DNA of 64,000 nt from Gemmatimonadota bacterium. Lineage in GTDB: Bacteria > Gemmatimonadota > Gemmatimonadetes > Longimicrobiales > Gaopeijiaceae. Location of the stretch: assembly GCA_022826005.1 (NCBI GenBank), contig JAJDVT010000086.1, positions 1-64,000 on the forward strand, given 5' to 3'. This document shows positions 48,836 through 56,346 of the stretch, one piece after another. Numbering within the stretch: the first letter of the stretch is position 1; each line of letters starts with the position of its first letter. The position numbers and the translations under genes were made by a program. Below the pieces are notes generated by a model. That model searched no databases. It was given only the letters and a program-made list of their open reading frames with translations, and was not told the DNA's origin.

Positions 48836-49357
48836 ATGCTCGGCAACGCAAGTGAGCCCACGATGCTGATCGCATTTGGCACAAGCATGATGGGAAGTAC
48901 CGAACACGTGCGCACCCTGGCGCGGCTCATCGGCCCCGAGGCGGGTTCGCTCGAGGAATATGTGCCCGCGCCCCGCGATCCCACCCGGCTGACCATGGAC
49001 GTGATCACGGGTGAGACACCGGACCACGAGGAGATCGTCGTCTACCGGTACAGCATGCCGCTCTCGCGGCTGGCCTTCTACGACGGACCCGTGACCTTCC
49101 GCAGGTTCCGCGTGGCGGCGGGCGGTGCGCGGCTGGTGTCCGAGGAGGAACGCTCGCGCGACGAAATCGCACGGCTGCGGTTCGCGGGGCGCGAGCACGC
49201 CCGGGCCCGTATCGCCAGGGAGTACGGCGACGACTGGGAGAGGCAGATTACCCGGATCGTGGAGGCCGAGGACGAGGGCGCGTGTCCGCGGTGCCAGGAG
49301 GGTGGCGCCGAGCCAGAGTCCACCGTCTCGCCGAGGTCAGAGCCGCGGAAGCGGTAA
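48836..49357 (+). CDS. uncharacterised protein
   Basis: A 173-residue soluble protein that I do not recognise. The core reads MLIAFGTSMMGSTEHVRTLARLIGPEAGSLEEYVP, then ITGETPDHEEIVVYRYSMPLSRLAFYDGPVTFRRFRVAAGGARLVSEEERSR-like charged helices, ending in a C-P-R-C pair near residue 155. Codon use is as in the neighbours. Starts at 48836 or 48863 are both possible; the latter begins MLIAFG. The 3' end overlaps the convergent VanZ-like gene by 110 bases, so one of the two ends may be misread. No function can be given. Confidence 0.6.
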   Translation: MLGNASEPTMLIAFGTSMMGSTEHVRTLARLIGPEAGSLEEYVPAPRDPTRLTMDVITGETPDHEEIVVYRYSMPLSRLAFYDGPVTFRRFRVAAGGARLVSEEERSRDEIARLRFAGREHARARIAREYGDDWERQITRIVEAEDEGACPRCQEGGAEPESTVSPRSEPRKR

Positions 49358-49883
49358 CCGCCATTACACCGGCCAGCACATTGAACAGCATGTCGACCGG
49401 GTCGAACGTCCGGCTCGGCACCAGGAGCTGGAGACCCTCGTCGAACACGCCCAGGAGGCCGGTCAGCAGCACGGTGAGCAGAGCGGGGACGGGCACCCGG
49501 CGCCCCTGGCCGGCGCGCTCCCGGAGGGCCTCGTAGATACAGACCGCCACCACGCCGTACTCGATCAGGTGCGAGCGCTCGGTAGGAATCGACATCCTGA
49601 CGAACACCAGCAGGTAGGCTGCGACGATCCCCACCGCTACCCCCCACTCGGCCACGCTGGGCCGCGCGGCCAGTCCCTGGGTCACGACGGTGATCAGGAC
49701 CATGAAGCAGCAGGCGAGGAAGAGCCAGACCCCCAGGCCGGCGTCCCCCAGCTGCTCCGCCAGGGTCCGTGCGAGCCCCATGGTCGAGTAGATTGCGACG
49801 ACCACGGCCAGCACGCACAGCCAGAGGCGGCGTTCGCGGGCGGAGGAGAAGAGGGGGGACGAAAAAGGGGGCATGCGGAACAA
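49248..49883 (-). CDS. VanZ-like family membrane protein
   Basis: A 211-residue protein with five hydrophobic segments (about 20-40, 47-70, 80-97, 135-150 and 158-180). The VanZ pattern is best seen at the end: DEGLQLLVPSRTFDPVDMLFNVLAG, where E/Q...R-x-x-D-x-x-D-x-x-x-N are the family-conserved residues, preceded by RSHLIEYGVVAV. VanZ-like proteins are membrane proteins of unclear biochemistry, first noted with teicoplanin resistance; no resistance genes accompany it here. The C-terminal 30 residues are Arg/Pro-rich and overlap the convergent gene. Confidence 0.8.
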   Translation of the reverse strand: MFRMPPFSSPLFSSARERRLWLCVLAVVVAIYSTMGLARTLAEQLGDAGLGVWLFLACCFMVLITVVTQGLAARPSVAEWGVAVGIVAAYLLVFVRMSIPTERSHLIEYGVVAVCIYEALRERAGQGRRVPVPALLTVLLTGLLGVFDEGLQLLVPSRTFDPVDMLFNVLAGVMAVTASAALTSARRWTLARRHPPGTADTRPRPRPPRSG

Positions 49884-50064
49884 GGTGGCGAAGGGGCGGC
49901 CTGCGGGACAGCCCGACCGCAGGGGCCGTCAGGTGTGAGCAGATTGCCGTGACACGGTCACCGGATTTCGGCGCCGGTGCCGCGTTGCGCGGGAGATTCA
50001 CCCCGCACTATCGTATCAGTGCAGGCCGAAGACCGGTTTTCTCGGCCCCCGAAGGAGGATCTCG

Positions 50065-50733
50065 ATGCCGATATTCGCAGCCGCACTGCTTATCGTCTCC
50101 CTTGGTGTTCTCCCCGCCGGCGTTGTCGAGCCTTCGCCCGCGGAGTTGAAATGCCCATCGAGAGGGGGACCCCCGGAGATGCCGGTATCGGTCATCCTGC
50201 TTGACAATGAAGTGTTCGATGGCAATCCCGAGGAACTGGCGTGGGGTCCGGGCGGAACGAGAGTGAAAGTGAACAACCCGGTCGCGGTTCATTCGCTGGT
50301 GGTCGTTTGCTGGCGCTGGGTCGAGGCCAACTATGGAGTCCGGGTCCGTTCGGGGGCCAGCTACATGCTGACCAAGGACTGGGTCGAACGAACACGGCAC
50401 GAGCGGATCGCGGTGCTGGAGACTGTGGCCGCTGCCCAGGACCGGTATCGGGACCTTACCGGAGAGTATGCCGCCAGCGTCGCCGACCTGCCGGGTTTCG
50501 GTGCATTCTCCGACTACGGCCTCCCGGCCCACCTGCAACTCGACCTGACCCGCACCGAGGACGGTTGGGCGGCCAGGCTGGTCGCGAAGAAGAGCTGGAC
50601 ATCCGGTCCCTACACCCGGATGTCGCCGGTTTACGATTGCATGGCCTACGCGGGGACGGTGCCTGCCGGGTGGGAGGCGATCTGGGCGGATGAGGAGGTG
50701 ACTCCGGTTGACGGGACGCCTTTCTGCGTATAG
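50065..50733 (+). CDS. exported pilin-like globular protein (paralogue 1)
   Basis: A 222-residue protein with a signal peptide at about 1-19 and GGAGG before the ATG. From about 80, VVVCWRWVEANYGV, then RIAVLETVAAAQDRYRDLTGEYAASVADLPGF (about 118-149) and GLPAHLQLDLTRTEDGWAARLVAK. The helix AAQDRYRDLTGEY followed by a loop and strands is like the globular part of type IV pilins and pseudopilins, but there is no prepilin cleavage site or N-terminal pilin helix. A paralogue lies at 52602-53060. The middle VILLDNEVFDGNPEEL is also echoed there. Role unknown. Confidence 0.7.
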   Translation: MPIFAAALLIVSLGVLPAGVVEPSPAELKCPSRGGPPEMPVSVILLDNEVFDGNPEELAWGPGGTRVKVNNPVAVHSLVVVCWRWVEANYGVRVRSGASYMLTKDWVERTRHERIAVLETVAAAQDRYRDLTGEYAASVADLPGFGAFSDYGLPAHLQLDLTRTEDGWAARLVAKKSWTSGPYTRMSPVYDCMAYAGTVPAGWEAIWADEEVTPVDGTPFCV

Positions 50734-50812
50734 CGTCCGCGGAATAGGTCCCTTCTTGGCCATCGGTTTACGCGAATTGGCCGAGGCCGGTGCCGGATTC
50801 GGCGTCGCCAAC

Positions 50813-51661
50813 ATGGTGGCGCCCCTGCGGCGGGTCGCGATGCGGCGCCCCGGGCGGGCGACATGCGATGCCGATCCGGCGATCTGGCACTACGCGGGAC
50901 CGCTGGACGCCCGGCGGCTGAAGCGCCAGTACGACCGGTTTGCCGAATGCGTAGCCGAATCCGGTGCCCGGCTGGAGTGGATCCCCGAGCGGGACGATGG
51001 CCTCGCCGATTCGATCTTCGTATTCGATCCCTCCTTCATGACGCCGCGCGGCGCGATCCTGCTCCGCCCGGGCAAGGTCCTGCGCCGCCCGGAGGTCGCG
51101 CTGCACGAGGAGCTCTACCTGCGGTTGGGCGTGCCGGTGCTGGGCGCCGTCGAGCCACCCGGCGTCGCAGAGGGCGGGGACCTGCTCTGGCTGGACGAGG
51201 GCACGCTGGCGGCGGGCCGGACCTTCCGCACCAACCAGGCGGGGATCGACCAGATCGGCCGACTGCTGTCCCCCCTGGGCGTCCGGGTGCATGCGTTCGA
51301 CCTGCCCGTGTGGAAGGGGAGCGCCGCCTGCCTGCACCTGTTGTCGGTCGTCAGTCCGCTGGACCGCGATCTGGCGCTGGTCTATCCGCGACTGCTCCCG
51401 GTCGCCCTGCTGAGCCTGATGCAGGAGATGGGGATCCGGTGCCTGGAAGCGGGCGACGACGAGTTCGCGACCTCGGGCGGGATGAATCTGAACGTGCTCG
51501 CTACCGCACCCCGCCGGTGCATCGCGGTGGGCGGATTCCCGAAGACGCTGCGGCTCATGCGGGACGCCGGCTGCGAAGTCACCTGCTTCGACGCGGATGC
51601 GCTCTGCATCCCCTGTGAGGGTGGGCCGACCTGCATGACGCTGCCGATCCGGCGGGGGTAG
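50813..51661 (+). CDS. dimethylarginine dimethylaminohydrolase / amidinotransferase family protein
   Basis: A 282-residue pentein-fold hydrolase. Key elements: RRVAMRRPG at the start, ADSIFVFDPSFM (substrate Asp region), GGDLLWLDEGTLAAG, the catalytic His in AACLHLLSVVSPLD and the catalytic Cys in CEGGPTCMTLPIRR near the C-terminus. These enzymes hydrolyse methylated arginine to citrulline, or related guanidines. Start choice: ATG 50813 gives the standard N-terminus; a TTG at 50708 with a strong GAGGAGGT upstream would add 35 residues and overlap the preceding gene. It lies between the first pilin-like gene and the convergent small membrane protein. Confidence 0.85.
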   Translation: MVAPLRRVAMRRPGRATCDADPAIWHYAGPLDARRLKRQYDRFAECVAESGARLEWIPERDDGLADSIFVFDPSFMTPRGAILLRPGKVLRRPEVALHEELYLRLGVPVLGAVEPPGVAEGGDLLWLDEGTLAAGRTFRTNQAGIDQIGRLLSPLGVRVHAFDLPVWKGSAACLHLLSVVSPLDRDLALVYPRLLPVALLSLMQEMGIRCLEAGDDEFATSGGMNLNVLATAPRRCIAVGGFPKTLRLMRDAGCEVTCFDADALCIPCEGGPTCMTLPIRRG

Positions 51662-51680
51662 CAGGGATCGTCTCCCCGAT

Positions 51681-52325
51681 TTACGGTTCGCTCTCCTTGT
51701 GGCGTGGTGCGAATCGCACGAGTAGCCCGCCGACCACCGAGGTCACGAACCAGATGGCGGAGATCACCCCGATCAAATCGTCAGCGAAAACGTACAGGTC
51801 GGTGGCCACGGCTCCAACCGCGGTTCCGAGCCAAAGCGTGAAGTTCTGAAGCTGGAAGTCGAGCTGGGCTCCCCGCTTTATGCAATCGACGGTGCGCACG
51901 ATGAGGTAGACCGCGGTCCCGACGAGGCCCAACCCGGCCAGGATCGCCAAGGCCCCCGGGTCTCCCGGATAAGCGCCCGGAAACACACCCGGGATCATGC
52001 CGCCCGCGAACCCGGCGAAAGCGCCGATGAAGCCCAGCGCGAACCCGATCGAGCCGCCTGTCCCTATTCGCCAGGGCGAGAGGGAAGGTGCCTTCCTGGC
52101 CGGGGCTCCGGGTGACGCTGCCGGCGCGGGTTTCGGGTCGGGATCCTCGTCCGCCAGGACCAGGCGCAGCGCCTTTTCGGTGGCGTCGGGGTCGATGCCC
52201 GCCTCGTCGGCTATGTGGCGCAGCTCATCCACGGTCAGAGAGTCACCCTTGGCATCGATCTCCGCCGCCCGCTGCAAGACGAGCGAGACCTGCGAAGCGG
52301 AAAGTCTCGTCGGAAGGTCGGTCAT
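51681..52325 (-). CDS. small membrane protein with N-terminal helical motif (paralogue 1)
   Basis: 214 residues from ATG 52325, preceded by GGAGGTTCC. Residues 9-55 form a helical motif (SQVSLVLQRAAEIDAKGDSL near 11-30, then DELRHIADEAGIDPDATEKALR) found at the N-terminus of many Gemmatimonadota membrane proteins. A Pro/Ala linker follows, then two pairs of membrane helices (about 88-112, 120-140, 155-175, 185-205). A paralogue lies at 53464-54063. The function is unknown; the N-terminal part may regulate or oligomerise. It faces the second pilin-like gene divergently. Confidence 0.75.
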   Translation of the reverse strand: MTDLPTRLSASQVSLVLQRAAEIDAKGDSLTVDELRHIADEAGIDPDATEKALRLVLADEDPDPKPAPAASPGAPARKAPSLSPWRIGTGGSIGFALGFIGAFAGFAGGMIPGVFPGAYPGDPGALAILAGLGLVGTAVYLIVRTVDCIKRGAQLDFQLQNFTLWLGTAVGAVATDLYVFADDLIGVISAIWFVTSVVGGLLVRFAPRHKESEP

Positions 52326-52462
52326 GGAACCTCCAGATCCCGGGTGACTTCGGCATGGCCGGTGCGCCCCGCGGAGGACGGCGGGGAGCCAATCGTAGCG
52401 GAAGTTCAGGTGCGGTGCCATTCGGACACCCCGGCCGCCAGCCCGCGCGTGTACTTGCGCTC

Positions 52463-52472
52463 GTGTGCACAC
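52463..52472. promoter_or_regulatory. palindrome GTGTGCACAC
   Basis: A perfect 10-base palindrome in the 276-base region between the divergent small membrane protein (starting at 52325) and the second pilin-like gene (starting at 52602). Position and symmetry allow an operator; it could also be chance. Confidence 0.3.
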
Positions 52473-52601
52473 ACCTGTTCCAGTCCGGCAGTCTCCGGCC
52501 CGACGGACGACGCTCTCGTTGCGCCTTTGGAGTCCGCCGATTCCCGCGATTCCGGCCAGTGCGGGCGCCCCTCGACCCATCCTGCTCCGGAGGACGACAA
52601 G

Positions 52602-53060
52602 GTGATCGAGGTTGACCCGGAGGAGCTGGATCTCGACGACTACGGCAAGGAAAGCCCCTTGCAGTTCTTTGATTTCGTGTGCTGGCGATGGCTGGAAGAG
52701 CACTTTGACTACCGGGCGAGCCATGGCGCCGTCTACGTCCTTACCGAGGTGGGCGGCGCGAGTCATGAGGCAGGCCGGATCGCGGTGCTCGAGGCGGTTG
52801 TCGCCGCGCAGGACCGATATCGGAAACAACACGGGGAGTATGCGTCCGTGGCCGAGGATCTGGCGGGAATGGAGAGCCTCGGCGAATACGGTCTGCCCTC
52901 GTACCTTGAGCTCGCACTCACCGTGACCGGGGACGGCTGGGCGGCTCTGGTGGGCAACAGAGGTGTAGGGCGACAGTATGGGAAACGCCCGTTGAAGCTT
53001 ACCGACTCCGGGTGCCGGGCGTTCGTGGGGAATCCACGTTTCCGCTCCGCCGATCTGTAA
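52602..53060 (+). CDS. pilin-like globular protein (paralogue 2)
   Basis: About 152 residues. FVCWRWLEEHFDYRASHGAVYVLT, RIAVLEAVVAAQDRYRKQHGEYASVAEDLAGM and YGLPSYLELALTVTGDGWAALV match paralogue 1 (50065-50733) over its whole second half. GTG 52602 has GGAGG eight bases before it, which decides the start; the frame is open for another 129 codons upstream, but that part is on the antisense of the membrane protein gene. From GTG 52602 there is no signal peptide, unlike paralogue 1. So either it is cytoplasmic, or translation starts further upstream, for example at GTG 52449. Function unknown. Confidence 0.65.
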   Translation: MIEVDPEELDLDDYGKESPLQFFDFVCWRWLEEHFDYRASHGAVYVLTEVGGASHEAGRIAVLEAVVAAQDRYRKQHGEYASVAEDLAGMESLGEYGLPSYLELALTVTGDGWAALVGNRGVGRQYGKRPLKLTDSGCRAFVGNPRFRSADL

Positions 53061-53121
53061 CCCCTACCGGCCATTCGCCGTATGGACCAGTCGCGGCCAC
53101 ACACCACCCAGGAGAAGCGGA

Positions 53122-53400
53122 ATGGATCTGAATGCACTCGCAGGTCTGCTGATCCCGATCACCATTGTCCTCACGACCGGTGGCGTACTGGTGCTGCGCC
53201 CCATCGCCAAGCGCCTCGGGGTGCTTCTGGAGGTGATGGCCAAGGAGAAAACGCAGCCGCCCCCCGAAGACCTGCGCCGCCTTCACCAGGCGATCGACAC
53301 GATGAACGAGCGGCTGACACTCATCGAGGAGAGGCAGGACTTCACCGAGCGGCTGATCGGCCGGGGAGGTTCCGGGAGCACCGGGGAAACGAACGAGTAG
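53122..53400 (+). CDS. small single-pass membrane protein with coiled coil
   Basis: 92 residues. A membrane helix at about 7-27 (AGLLIPITIVLTTGGVLVL) is followed by a basic stretch and a helical region with LEVMAKEK and DTMNERLTLIEERQDFTERLI, which looks like a short coiled coil. AGGAG precedes the ATG. Similar small proteins with an ERxDFTERLL ending are frequent in Gemmatimonadota and related phyla and are uncharacterised. It lies between the second pilin-like protein and the second membrane paralogue. Confidence 0.75.
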   Translation: MDLNALAGLLIPITIVLTTGGVLVLRPIAKRLGVLLEVMAKEKTQPPPEDLRRLHQAIDTMNERLTLIEERQDFTERLIGRGGSGSTGETNE

Positions 53401-53463
53401 CGGCGGCACGGGACTGTCCGCCCAATCCGGGGGGAAGTGAAGCCGGGCTTCCTTCCGGCCTCC

Positions 53464-54063
53464 CTATTTTTCTTCCAGCTGCTCGTCTTGTGGCCCGAAC
53501 TTGATGATCATTCCGCCGACGACTGCGGCAACCAGCCAAATGAGCACCGCCATGCCGATGGCGTCGTCGCCCAGAATCGGGAAAGTGCCGGAGAGGCCCA
53601 CCGCCATTCCGAACCAAAGTGCGAGATTCTGCACCTGGAAATCGAGTTGGGCGTTCCGCTTCATGCTCTGGATGGCGCGCCACATGAGGTAGCCGATGGT
53701 TCCGGAGAGAGCGGCCAGACCCAACAGGTTTGGCGACGTTAGCGGTGTCAGTATGTTGCCCAGGCCGATCAGAAACCCCGTGGCCAATCCTACCGCACCG
53801 CCTGCCATGATACGTCGGGGAGATGGGGGAGCGGCGGCGGCCGCGATCTCCGGAGTGCACGCCATGGCCGGCTGGAGGCCGGAACCCTGTTCAAAGAGTT
53901 CCCGGAGCGCATAATCGGTCGCCTCCTCGCCGATACCCGCCTCGACCGCGATGAGGCGCAGCTCCTCGATGCTCAGCGAGCCCCCCGCGGCGTCGATTTC
54001 CGCCGCTCGCTGCAGGACCAGGGAAACCTGGGATTCGGGAATCTTCGCGGGCACGTCGGTCAT
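53464..54063 (-). CDS. small membrane protein with N-terminal helical motif (paralogue 2)
   Basis: 199 residues from ATG 54063, with GGGAGGT eight bases before it. The N-terminus (SQVSLVLQRAAEIDAAGGSL, then EELRLIAVEAGIGEEATDYALREL) is nearly identical to that of 51681-52325, and the membrane part shares IKRGAQLDFQLQNFTLWLG against MKRNAQLDFQVQNLALWFG. Four membrane segments are visible between about 85 and 190. The strong conservation in the connecting loop (QLDFQ-QN-LW) suggests a functional site there. Unknown function. Confidence 0.75.
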   Translation of the reverse strand: MTDVPAKIPESQVSLVLQRAAEIDAAGGSLSIEELRLIAVEAGIGEEATDYALRELFEQGSGLQPAMACTPEIAAAAAPPSPRRIMAGGAVGLATGFLIGLGNILTPLTSPNLLGLAALSGTIGYLMWRAIQSMKRNAQLDFQVQNLALWFGMAVGLSGTFPILGDDAIGMAVLIWLVAAVVGGMIIKFGPQDEQLEEK

Positions 54064-54173
54064 GCGTTGCACCTCCCGGAAAACTATCGTGACCCTCGCG
54101 GGAACTTAACACGGACCTCTCCATCGACCAATAGTGTTTCGACGGGGTCGGGAGCCCGCGGCGTGGTTAGCCG

Positions 54174-55568
54174 CTACCCGGCCCCCCGCAGCCTTCTCGA
54201 CATCCACCCCAGGAAGAGCAGGCCCACCGCGGCGCCGAACAGGAGCGGCAATAGTCGCGGATCGTCCAGGATGCTCGCGAGTTCGAGTTCGGCGGGAGCG
54301 GGCGTTCCGATCGTCTCGATCAGTGTGGCCCGCGGGGTCGGCTCCACCTCTGCGGTTGTCGGTTGATCGAACCGGGGTGCGTATGCCACGCCGCTGGCCA
54401 GAGCGGCCCACCACAGCCGGTGATCTTCCACGGCGTCCTCGTCCAGGCCGGCCATTCGCCAGCGCCAGGTGTCGAGGTAGCCGACCTGGATGACGCGGCC
54501 GTCCCCGACGCGCCAGCCGGCGACGGCCACATCGTCGTCGCGCATTTCCAGCGCGATGGCGCCGCGCTTGAGGTTGTAGAGGTCGCCGAGGGCGAAGGAC
54601 CGGCGGGGATCGTCGGCGGTCTCGGGACGGAAGTCGACCGGGCGGGTGGGGATTCCCCAGCGCGCGGGCAGGAGCGATTCCAGTCCGGGAACAGAGGACG
54701 CCTCGCCCAGGACGATGAGCCCGCCACCCTGCCTCACGTAGCGCGGCACCCGGTCGGCGTACCGCCGGATCACCGAGTCCATTGCCACAACGAAAGAATA
54801 CCGGGCCGTGTCGAGCCGGATCTGTCCGGGGCCCTGTTCCACATCCCCGCTGGGAGCCACGGCGAAGCGCGCGTCTACCTCCCAGCCGTGCTCCTCGAGC
54901 GCCGCGGCGATGAATTTCCCTTCCCATCCAGCCATTCCGACGACCAGTGCCGACTTGATGGAGACGGAGTCGCGAAGCGCGTTCGTCGCCAGTCCCTGTC
55001 CGTCGAGCGTCGCCCGGATGCGGCCCTCCAGGCGCGGCAGGACGAAGACCGCGCCGTGGCCATCCACGGAGGCGCTGTCCACGGCGCCGAGTTCGTCGCT
55101 CAGCTGCACGCGTGCTCCGGGAGATGTCGCCACCCAGACCCGGGACGGCCTCTGCGGATCCGCGACCGGCTCGACGCTGACCGCGCTGGGCGCCGGCGTC
55201 TCGCCGTCCCAGCCCGCCTCCGTGCCCGCCCCGGGGAGCGCCGCGAGCCAGTCGCGCACGCCCGGCGCCGGAACCGAGTCGATTGCGGTGTGGATCCGCC
55301 GCGGGTTCACACTGGTGCTCCACCGCGCGAGCGCTTCCCCGACTTCGAGACCCTCGGCACGCAGGGACGGGCGGGCGCGCTGGGCGTACAGGGCGTGCCC
55401 GATGAGGAGCGCGATCACGACCAGCGCGGCCAGGTGGGCGGCGCGTTCCAGCCCGATGCGCAGCCGGTGCCGCCGCCGAATGGAGGCTGCGGCTGCGCGC
55501 GCGCGATCCGTGCCGGGCCGCGCCGGGGCGCCGGGACCGCCGCCCGGGGGGTCAGCTGGTGAGCGCAT
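54174..55568 (-). CDS. membrane-anchored protein at the end of the MoxR/Bat-type operon
   Basis: 464 residues. One helix at about 43-62 and another at about 437-455 anchor a large soluble region. Within it, SALVVGMAGWEGKFIAAALEEHGWEVDARF and VVAMDSVIRRYADRVPRYVRQGGGLIVLGEASSVPGLESLL resemble the glutamine-amidotransferase-like fold found in membrane proteins of Bat operons; VAGWRVGDGRVIQVGYLDTWRWRM is typical of those proteins near their end. No catalytic Cys is evident. It overlaps the DUF4159 gene stop by 17 bases, so it is the last gene of the operon. No specific function can be given. Confidence 0.75.
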   Translation of the reverse strand: MRSPADPPGGGPGAPARPGTDRARAAAASIRRRHRLRIGLERAAHLAALVVIALLIGHALYAQRARPSLRAEGLEVGEALARWSTSVNPRRIHTAIDSVPAPGVRDWLAALPGAGTEAGWDGETPAPSAVSVEPVADPQRPSRVWVATSPGARVQLSDELGAVDSASVDGHGAVFVLPRLEGRIRATLDGQGLATNALRDSVSIKSALVVGMAGWEGKFIAAALEEHGWEVDARFAVAPSGDVEQGPGQIRLDTARYSFVVAMDSVIRRYADRVPRYVRQGGGLIVLGEASSVPGLESLLPARWGIPTRPVDFRPETADDPRRSFALGDLYNLKRGAIALEMRDDDVAVAGWRVGDGRVIQVGYLDTWRWRMAGLDEDAVEDHRLWWAALASGVAYAPRFDQPTTAEVEPTPRATLIETIGTPAPAELELASILDDPRLLPLLFGAAVGLLFLGWMSRRLRGAG

Positions 55569-56346
55569 AGACGACCAGGTTCACCCCGAAGCGCGTCGGG
55601 TCCACCGCGATGAACCGCTTGGTGTCGGGGCCGAAGGACCACTCCGAGGTGTAGTCCTTGCTGCTGTAGAGGAGTCCGATGCGGTCGTCCCGGAAGACGC
55701 CGTAGAGGTGGCGGTGGAGGAGGTTGTCGCCCCAGCCGTTCAGTTCGTGCGAGGTGGCGGGCGGGCCGCGGTCGAATTCGAAGAACTTGGTGTAGAGCGG
55801 GTGATCGTTGGGGATCTCTTCGAGCGCGTCCGGGCCGAAGACCGCGGCGATCTCCTCGTGGGCGGTCTTGTGGAACTCCCCGTCGATGTCGTGGTTGTGG
55901 TCGTCCATGACGATGAATCCGCCCCGGTCCACGTAGTCGCGGAGGTTCGTGCGCTCCTGCTCGGTGAAGGCGAGCGGGAAGTGGCCGGTGAACCACACGA
56001 AGGGGTGCTCGAAGATCCGCCGGCTGCCGAGCGGGACGATACTCCCGCGCGGGGCCACGGGCAGGATGGTATAGCGGGCGACGGTGTCGATCAGGTTGGC
56101 CACCATGCCCAGGCCGCTTTCCCAGTCGCCCACCTCGTACTGCACCGATGTCCACCGGAACTCCTGAGCGGGAAGCGGTGGGCCGAGGGGACGGGCGATG
56201 TGTCCCTTGCGGGCCCAGGGGTGCGTGACGCTGGCCAGTGCTCGCGCTGGCGAGGGGTCGGCCACGGGGCCGGCACCGGGCACGGCGGGCGCGTGGACTG
56301 CGGCACCGTCGCCGGAGATGGCCGCCGGACGGCCCCGGGTGTTCAT
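55552..56346 (-). CDS. DUF4159 domain-containing protein
   Basis: 264 residues. The DUF4159 domain runs from about 65 to the end: FRWTSVQYEVGDWESGLGMVANLIDTVARYT, RIFEHPFVWFTGHFPLAFTEQERTNLRDYVDRGGFIVMDDHNHD, and GIGLLYSSKDYTSEWSF-type text with GVNLVVYAL at the end. In this family the domain has a Rossmann-like fold and is found together with MoxR and DUF58 genes. The N-terminus is Ala/Pro-rich. The ATG overlaps the previous gene's stop (ATGA). Biochemical function unknown. Confidence 0.85.
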   Translation of the reverse strand: MNTRGRPAAISGDGAAVHAPAVPGAGPVADPSPARALASVTHPWARKGHIARPLGPPLPAQEFRWTSVQYEVGDWESGLGMVANLIDTVARYTILPVAPRGSIVPLGSRRIFEHPFVWFTGHFPLAFTEQERTNLRDYVDRGGFIVMDDHNHDIDGEFHKTAHEEIAAVFGPDALEEIPNDHPLYTKFFEFDRGPPATSHELNGWGDNLLHRHLYGVFRDDRIGLLYSSKDYTSEWSFGPDTKRFIAVDPTRFGVNLVVYALTS

